Part shown: piece by piece, positions 56,717 to 64,000 of the stretch | How positions within the stretch are numbered: the first letter of the stretch is position 1 | How the letters are laid out: each line of letters starts with the position of its first letter | Source of the DNA: Deroplatys truncata | Lineage: Eukaryota > Arthropoda > Insecta > Mantodea > Mantidae | Length of the DNA: 64,000 bases | Assembly (NCBI GenBank): GCA_030765065.1 | Contig: CM060988.1 | Coordinates: 179,221,065-179,285,064, forward strand | Direction of reading: 5' to 3' | Made by a program: the position numbers and the translations under genes | Notes under the pieces: generated by a model | Told to the model about the DNA's origin: nothing | The model's database searches: none | What the model saw: the letters and a program-made list of their open reading frames with translations, nothing else

Positions 56717-57180
56717 GCTATAACTTTAGATGCTTTCAGCTTACTTATAATTTCCTCAATCTCTTGTGTGTGTCTATTATTACCAGCATCCCTCGACGCA
56801 ATTAGTAACCTCAATATATTTACTAGTCTATTCGGATTTTCAAGCGTTGATATCACTGAATCATCATCATATGAAGATTTCATATTCTCGCAACTTCCGA
56901 TGTATCCAGATTTTTCACCAACAGTAGTCTCCAGTGAAGGACAGAGGCTTGATCCGGTATAACATTCCCCTCTATACATCTTCGGATCTTCAAGTGCAGG
57001 TGAGAGAGTCGATTCAGTATAACATGTTGCTCTATGAAACTTAAATCTTGACAAAGAACGATTCTTAAAAATCCGCCCGCATACACAGCATCTAATAACG
57101 CGTTTTCCTCCATGTGTAATGTATGAAAAATCGAGTTTCTCATTCGTCAGTTGCACAGATTTTCTCGGGCAGTAGCTCAT
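56713..57180 (-). CDS. Uncharacterised 155-aa ORF with C2HC zinc-finger pattern
   Basis: Begins at an ATG (57178-57180) just after a pyrimidine tract and AG ('ttaatttcttttag'), which could be a splice acceptor. Near residues 30-55 it reads RCCVCGRIFKNRSLSRFKFH, then RATC, giving C-x2-C-x14-H-x3-C. This resembles C2HC-type fingers, with a slightly long loop. It is followed by an imperfect internal repeat (CYTESTLSPALEDPKMYRG against CYTGSSLCPSLETTVGEKSG) and a charged C-terminus ending EEIISKLKASKVIA. It lies ~100 bp from the left palindrome arm. Its function is unknown; it might be a host exon or a mobile-element gene. Confidence 0.5.
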   Translation of the reverse strand: MSYCPRKSVQLTNEKLDFSYITHGGKRVIRCCVCGRIFKNRSLSRFKFHRATCYTESTLSPALEDPKMYRGECYTGSSLCPSLETTVGEKSGYIGSCENMKSSYDDDSVISTLENPNRLVNILRLLIASRDAGNNRHTQEIEEIISKLKASKVIA

Positions 57181-57725
57181 GCTAAAACTAAAAGAAATTA
57201 AATGAATACGTGAATGCTAACGCTCGAAGGAAATAAAAGCGAATGAATGAATTCATAACACGCACCTATGTATATATCCAGGATGAGGACGACGGAGGGA
57301 ATTGCGATCAATGCATAGCAGGGAGAAAGGATACTCTCTTGAAACATTAGTCATCTAGACAACTATTGTTCACGGAGCCTGTAGACGTCAGGTTGAATGG
57401 GACAGACCTCAGGTTCAAATCTTTAAGGGCACGGACCCCGCCTTTTGCCTGTCATGTATACTAAACCATCCTAACAGCGTAACATTACGTCACAACGACA
57501 CGTAACCAGAACATGGCGAGTGCGAGCATGGAAAAAAGGATGCTCTCTGGGAACATTACTGGAAAAGGATGCTCTCTGGAAACACTAGTCATCCACACAA
57601 CGGGTTGTCCCTAACATTTCCAGATTTCGGGTCGTTCAACATCGTGACGCGCCCCTGTCATCTACATTTCGACGAAATTTTACCTCCTGAATTAAAGTTT
57701 GGTGATCTGTATAGACCTGTACAAC

Positions 57726-60597
57726 ATGCATTACGCTATGTAACAGACTCATCACGTTATGTAACAACACGATCACGCTAGGTAACAACATGTTCACGCT
57801 ATGTAACAACATGATCACGCTATGTAACAACATGATCACGCTATGTAACAACATGATCACGCCATGTAACAACATGATCACGCTATGTAACAACATGATC
57901 ACGCTATGTAACAACATGACCACGCTATGTAACAAAACGATCAAGCTATGTAACAACTGATCACGCTATGTAACAACATGATCACGCTATGTAACAACCT
58001 GAGCACGCTATGTAACAACCTGAGTACGCTATGTAACAACATGATCACGCCATGTAACAACTGATCACGCTATGTAACAACATGCTCAAGCTATGTAACA
58101 ACTGATCACGCTATGTAACAACATGATCACGCTATGTAACAACCTGAGCACGCTATGTAACAATCTGATCACGTTATGTAACAACTGATCACGCTATGTA
58201 ACAACATGATCACGCTATGTAACAACATGATCACGCTATGTAACAACATGTTCACGCTATGTAACAACATGTTCACGCTATGTAACAACATGACCACGCT
58301 ATGTAACAAAACGATCACGCTATGTAACAACACGATCACGCTATGTAACAACACGATCACGCTATGTAACAACCTGATCAAGCTATGTAACAACTGATCA
58401 CGCTATGTAACAACATGATCACGCTATGTAACAACCTGAGCACGCTATGTAACAACATGATCACGCTATGTAACAACCTGAGTACGCTATGTAACAACAT
58501 GATCACGCCATGTAACAACTGATCACGCTATGTAACAACATGCTCAAGCTATGTAACAACACGATCACGCTATGTAACAACCTGATCAAGCTATGTAACA
58601 ACATGATCAAGCTATGTAACAACATGATCACGCTACGTAACAACCTGAGCACGCTATGTAACAACATGATCACGCTATGTAACAACCTGAGTACGCTATG
58701 TAACAACATGATCACGCCATGTAACAACTGATCACGCTATGTAACAACATGCTCAAGCTATGTAACAACTGATCACGCTATGTAACAACACGATCACGCT
58801 ATGTAACAACCTGATCAAGCTATGTAACAACATGATCACGCTACGTAACAACCTGAGTACGCTATGTAACAACATGATCACGCCATGTAACAACTGATCA
58901 CGCTATGTAACAACATGCTCAAGCTATGTAACAACATGTTCACGCTATGTAACAACATGATCACGCTATGTAACATGTTCACGCTATGTAACAACATGAT
59001 CACGCTATGTAACAACATGATCACGCTATGTAACAACATGACCACACTATGTAACAACATGATCACGCTATGTAACAACATGATCACGCTATGTAACAAA
59101 ACGATCAAGCTATGTAACAACACGATCACGCTATGTAACAACCTGATCAAGCTATGTAACAACTGACCACGCTATGTAACAACCTGAGCACGCTATGTAA
59201 CAACCTGATCACGCTATGTAACAACCTGATCACGCTATGTAACAACTGATCACGCAATGTAACAACCTGATTACGCTATGTAACAACATGATCATGCTAT
59301 GTAGCAACATGTTCACGCTATGTAACAACATGTTCACGCTATGTAACAACATGATCACGCTATGTAACATGTTCACGCTATGTAACAACATGATCACGCT
59401 ATGTAACAACATGATCACGCTATGTAACAACATGATCACGCTATGTAACAACATGATCACGCTATGTAACAACATGATCACGCTATGTAACAACATGATC
59501 ACGCTATGTAACAACATGATCACGCTATGTAACAAAACGATCAAGCTATGTAACAACCTGAGCACGCTATGTAACAACATGTTCACGCTATGTAACAACA
59601 TGATCACGTTATGTAACAACATGATCACGCTATGTAACAACATGATCACGCTATGTAACAAAACGATCAAGCTATGTAACAACCTGAGCACGCTATGTAA
59701 CAACATGTTCACGCTATGTAACAACATGAACACGCTATGTAACAATACGATCACGCTATGTAACAATCTGATTACGCTATGTAACAACTGATCACGCTAT
59801 GTAACAACATGATCACGCTATGTAACAACCTGAGCACGCTATGTTACAACATGACTACGCTATGTAACAAAACGATCACGCTATGTAACAACTGATCACG
59901 CTATGTAACAACCTGAGCACGCTATGTAACAACATGACCACGCTATGTAACAAAACGATCACGCTATGTAACAACTGATCACGCTATGTAACAACCTGAG
60001 CACGCTATGTAACAACCTGAGCACGCTATGTAACAATACGATCACGCTATGTAACAACCTGATCACGCTATGTAACAACCTGATTACGCTATGTAACAAC
60101 TGATCACGCTATGTAACAACATGATCACGCCATGTAACAACCTGAGCACGCTATGTAACAACATGATCACGCTATGTAACAACGGATCACGCTATGTAAC
60201 AACATGTTCACGCTATGTAACAACTGATCACGCTATGTAACAACATGATCACGCTATGTAACAACCTGAGCACGCTATGTAACAACATGATCACGCTATG
60301 TAACAACATGTTCACGCTATGTAACAACACGATCACGCTATGTAACAACACGATCACGCTATGTAACAACATGGACAGGCTATGCAACAACATGAACACG
60401 CTATGTAACAATACGATCAAGCTATGTAACAACCTGAGCACGCTATGTAACAACATGATCACGCTATGTAACAACATGAACACTCTATGTAACAACCTGA
60501 GCATGCTATGTAACAACATGATCACGCTATGTAACAACCTAATCACGCTATGTAACAACATGATCACGCTATGTAACAACATGATCACGCTATGTAA
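57726..60597 (+). repeat. ~21-bp tandem array, left arm
   Basis: The consensus unit is 'catgatcacgctatgtaacaa', with variants such as cctgagcacg, catgttcacg, catgctcaag and acgatcaag, plus occasional 20- or 18-bp units. The length suggests about 137 units. Because 21 is divisible by 3 and the unit lacks stops, both strands appear open (MITLCNN or MLLHSVI heptads); I do not regard these as genes. Confidence 0.93.
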
Positions 60598-60958
60598 ATA
60601 GGGTGGCCCATTTAAGTTGAGGCTATACAATATATCCAAAACTAAGCGTTGTAGAAAGAAATGTCTTTAATAAAACTTGACTGATATTATGACGAAAGTA
60701 AATGCCGCTAGTCGTGTTTCGTTTGGAGGCCGTTATGAGGGTCATTTTGGGTCAATTTATTTTTTTAAATGGGAACCTACAATTAGGGTCCCATTTAAAG
60801 AGACCCTGAAATGACCCTCACTACGTCCTCCAAACGAAATACGACTAGCAGCATTTACTTTCGCCATAATATCAATCAAGTTTTATTAAAGACATTTCTT
60901 TCTACAACGCTTAGTTTTGGATATATTGTATAGCCTCAACTTAAATGATCCACCCTAT
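60598..60958. repeat. Central hairpin of the palindrome
   Basis: About 175 bp on each side pair imperfectly, e.g. 'tttaagttgaggctatacaa' with its inverse, and 'cgaaagtaaatg' with its inverse. At the tip, 'aaatggga' (60767-60774) pairs with 'tcccattt' (60789-60796). Mismatches (about 10% by eye) are more frequent than in the arms. Confidence 0.85.
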
Positions 60959-63556
60959 TTACATAGCGTGATCATGTTGTTACATAGCGTGATCATGTTG
61001 TTACATAGCGTGATTAGGTTGTTACATAGCGTGATCATGTTGTTACATAGCATGCTCAGGTTGTTACATAGAGTGTTCATGTTGTTACATAGCGTGATCA
61101 TGTTGTTACATAGCGTGCTCAGGTTGTTACATAGCTTGATCGTATTGTTACATAGCGTGTTCATGTTGTTACATAGGGTGTCCATGTTGTTACATAGCGT
61201 GATCGTGTTGTTACATAGCGTGATCGTGTTGTTACATAGCGTGAACATGTTGTTACATAGCGTGATCATGTTACATAGCGTGCTCAGGTTGTTACATAGC
61301 GTGATCATGTTGTTACATAGCGTGATCAGTTGTTACATAGCGTGAACATGTTGTTACATAGCGTGATCATGATGTTACATAGCGTGCTCAGGTTGTTACA
61401 TAGCGTGATCATGTTGTTACATAGCGTGATCCGTTGTAACATAGTAATCAGATTGTTACATAGCGTGATCATATTGTTACATAGCGTGTTCATGTTGTTA
61501 CATAGCGTGATCATGTTGTTACATAGCGTGCTCAGGTTGTTACATGGCGTGATCATGTTGTTACATAGCGTGATCAGTTGTTACATAGCGTAATCAGGTT
61601 GTTACATAGCGTGATCAGGTTGTTACATAGCGTGATCGTATTGTTACATAGCGTGCTCAGGTTGTTACATAGCGTGCTCAGGTTGTTACATAGCGTGATC
61701 AGTTGTTACATAGCGTGATCGTTTTGTTACATAGCGTGGTCATGTTGTTACATAGCGTGCTCAGCTTGTTACATAGCGTGATCAGTTGTTACATAGCGTG
61801 ATCGTTTTGTTACATAGCGTAGTCATGTTGTTACATAGCGTGCTCAGGTTGTTACATAGCGTGATCATGTTGTTACATAGCGTGATCAGTTGTTACATAG
61901 CGTAATCAGATTGTTACATAGCGTGATCGTATTGTTACATAGCGTGTTCATGTTGTTACATAGCGTGAACATGTTGTTACATAGCGTGCTCAGGTTGTTA
62001 CATAGCTTGATCGTTTTGTTACATAGCGTGATCATGTTGTTACATAGCGTGATCATGTTGTTACATAACCTGATCATGTTGTTACATAGCGTGAACATGT
62101 TGTTACATAGCGTGCTCAGGTTGTTACATAGCTTGATCGTTTTGTTACATAGCGTGATCATGTTGTTACATAGCGTGATCATGTTGTTACATAGCGTGAA
62201 CATGTTGTTACATAGCGTGATCATGTTGTTACATAGCGTGAACATGTTGTTACATAGCGTGAACATGTTGTTACATAGCGTGATCATGTTGTTACATAGC
62301 GTGATCATGTTGTTACATTGCGTGATCAGGTTGTTACATTGCGTGATCAGTTGTTACATAGCGTGATCGTGTTGTTACATAGCTTGATCGTTTTGTTACA
62401 TAGCGTGATCATGTTGTTACATAGTGTGGTCATGTTGTTACATAGCGTGATCATGTTGTTACATAGCGTGAACATGTTACATAGCGTGATCATGTTGTTA
62501 CATAGTGTGGTCATGTTGTTACATAGCTTGAGCATGTTGTTACATAGCGTGATCAGTTGTTACATGGCGTGATCATGTTGTTACATAGCTTGAGCATGTT
62601 GTTACATAGCGTGATCAGTTGTTACATGGCGTGATCATGTTGTTACATAGCGTACTCAGGTTGTTACATAGCGTGATCATGTTGTTACATAGCTTGATCA
62701 GGTTGTTACATAGCGTGATCGTGTTGTTACATAGCGTGATCAGTTGTTACATAGCTTGAGCATGTTGTTACATAGCGTACTCAGGTTGTTACATAGCGTG
62801 ATCATGTTGTTACATAGCGTGCTCAGGTTGTTACATAGCGTGATCATGTTGTTACATAGTGTGATCAGTTGTTACATAGCTTGATCAGGTTGTTACATAG
62901 CTTGATCAGTTGTTACATAGCGTGATCGTGTTGATACATAGCGTGATCGTGTTGTTACATAGCGTGATCGTGTTGTTACATAGCGTGATCGTTTTGTTAC
63001 ATAGCGTGGTCATGTTGTTACATAGCGTGAACATGTTGTTACATAGCGTGATCATGTTGTTACATAGCGTGATCATGTTGTTACATAGCGTGATCAGTTG
63101 TTACATAACGTGATCAGATTGTTACATAGCGTGCTCAGGTTGTTACATAGCGTGATCATGTTGTTACATAGCGTGATCAGTTGTTACATAGCTTGAGCAT
63201 GTTGTTACATAGCGTGATCAGTTGTTACATGGCGTGATCATGTTTTTACATAGCGTACTCAGGTTGTTACATAGCGTGATCATGTTGTTACATAGCGTGC
63301 TCAGGTTGTTACATACCGTGATCATGTTGTTACATAGCGTGATCAGTTGTTACATAGCTTGATCGTTTTGTTACATAGCGTGGTCATGTTGTTACATAGC
63401 GTGATCATGTTGTTACATAGCGTGATCATGTTGTTACATGGCGTGATCATGTTGTTACATAGCGTGATCATGTTGTTACATAGCGTGAACATGTTGTTAC
63501 CTAGCGTGATCGTGTTGTTACATAACGTGATGAGTCTGTTACATAGCGTAATGCAT
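60959..63556 (-). repeat. ~21-bp tandem array, right arm
   Basis: Inverse of the left array, about 124 units by length. Rare variants occur in mirrored order near the axis (e.g. 'gcatgctc', 'agagtgttcatg' and 'gattagg' at 61010-61080 mirror 60475-60545). Private differences and missing blocks also exist. Confidence 0.92.
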
Positions 63557-64000
63557 GTTGTACAGGTCTATACAGATCACCAAACTTTAATTCAGGAGGT
63601 AAAATTTCGTCGAAATGTAGATGACAGGGGCGCGTCACGATGTTGAACGACCCGAAATCTGGAAATGTTAGGGACAGCCCGTTGTGTGGATGACTAGTGT
63701 TTCCAGAGAGCATCCTTTTCCAGTAATGTTCCCAGAGAGCATCCTTTTTTCCATGCTCGCACTCGCCATGTTCTGGTTACGTGTCGTTGTGACGTAATGT
63801 TACGCTGTTAGGATGGTTTAGTATACATGACAGGCAAAAGGCGGGGTCCGTGCCCTTAAAGATTTGAACCTGAGGTCTGTCCCATTCAACCTGACGTCTA
63901 CAGGCTCCGTGAACAATAGTTGTCTAGATGACTAATGTTTCAAGAGAGTATCCTTTCTCCCTGCTATGCATTGATCGCAATTCCCTCCGTCGTCCTCATC

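Larger units (their letters stand above)
57282..64000. repeat. Giant imperfect palindrome with tandem-repeat arms (foldback-like)
   Basis: The left arm (57282-60597) and right arm (60959-64000, reaching the window end) are inverted copies around an axis near 60778. The outer ~0.44 kb of each arm is unique sequence: 57282-57725 matches 63555-64000 inverted, with a single difference seen, at the 'cgggttgtccc' / 'cgggctgtccc' site. Inner parts are ~21-bp tandem arrays. The left arm is about 270 bp longer. The architecture (long inverted terminal repeats made of short tandem repeats around a short centre) is that of foldback elements. No transposase is seen inside. Confidence 0.88.

Noticed and set aside
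57636..57956. Leucine/histidine-rich reading frames in the palindrome arrays (also in the other arms)
   Set aside because: They are a by-product of a 21-bp repeat without stops, appear on both strands, and have no non-repeat domain.
57282..64000. CRISPR array interpretation of the regularly repeated 21-bp units
   Set aside because: Units are contiguous with no unique spacers, the DNA is eukaryotic, and no cas genes are present.
57282..64000. Palindrome dismissed as a pure sequencing fold-back artefact
   Set aside because: Arms differ in length, in repeat copy number and at many sites in the centre; an artefact would give near-identical arms. It still needs long-read confirmation.

Overview
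This is eukaryotic, repeat-dominated DNA, almost certainly from an insect with a large, transposon-rich genome. I cannot fix the species; a polyneopteran is only a guess. The evidence is spliced exons with canonical acceptor and donor sites, introns of 10-16 kb filled with repeats, tRNA-derived SINEs, mariner and hAT remnants, a Ty3/gypsy element, solo LTRs and satellites. No bacterial-type operon is present.

The only host gene I can name is on the minus strand. Three exons (39452-39528, 28864-28973, 12603-12715) join in a consistent reading phase and match the C-terminal fibronectin-III-like end of lysosomal alpha-L-iduronidase (IDUA). They are separated by introns of about 10.5 and 16.1 kb. 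Almost everything from 12.7 to 39.5 kb is therefore intron packed with mobile elements, and earlier exons should lie to the right, probably beyond the window.

Layout. 1-12.6 kb lies downstream of IDUA and holds SINEs, mariner remnants, one solo LTR, and copies of an abundant ~0.9 kb repeat (called family 1 here) that carries a GT/CT microsatellite. 12.7-39.5 kb is the intronic part: more family-1 copies, solo LTRs with 4-bp target duplications, two tRNA-like sequences, several mariner pseudogenes and one hAT element with an 8-bp target duplication. 40-43 kb holds another family-1 copy and a mariner element with a clean TA duplication. 43.7-55 kb is a satellite of ~414-bp units, split at 44232-53154 by a complete, apparently very young gypsy element. 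Its LTRs are 1310 bp, its gag and pol share one frame, and the two are separated by a single TGA. 55.0-55.6 kb is a purine-rich ~70-bp tandem repeat. 56.1-57.2 kb holds a broken Myb/SANT-like ORF and two overlapping minus-strand ORFs, one with a C2HC zinc-finger pattern.

The most unusual structure is 57282-64000: a giant imperfect palindrome. Each arm is a unique ~0.4 kb segment followed by 2.6-2.9 kb of ~21-bp tandem repeats. The arms face each other across a 0.36 kb centre that is itself a hairpin. The arms mirror each other in the order of repeat variants but differ in copy number. This looks like a foldback-type element (FB or Galileo-like in architecture), or a long inverted duplication, and its right end runs off the window.
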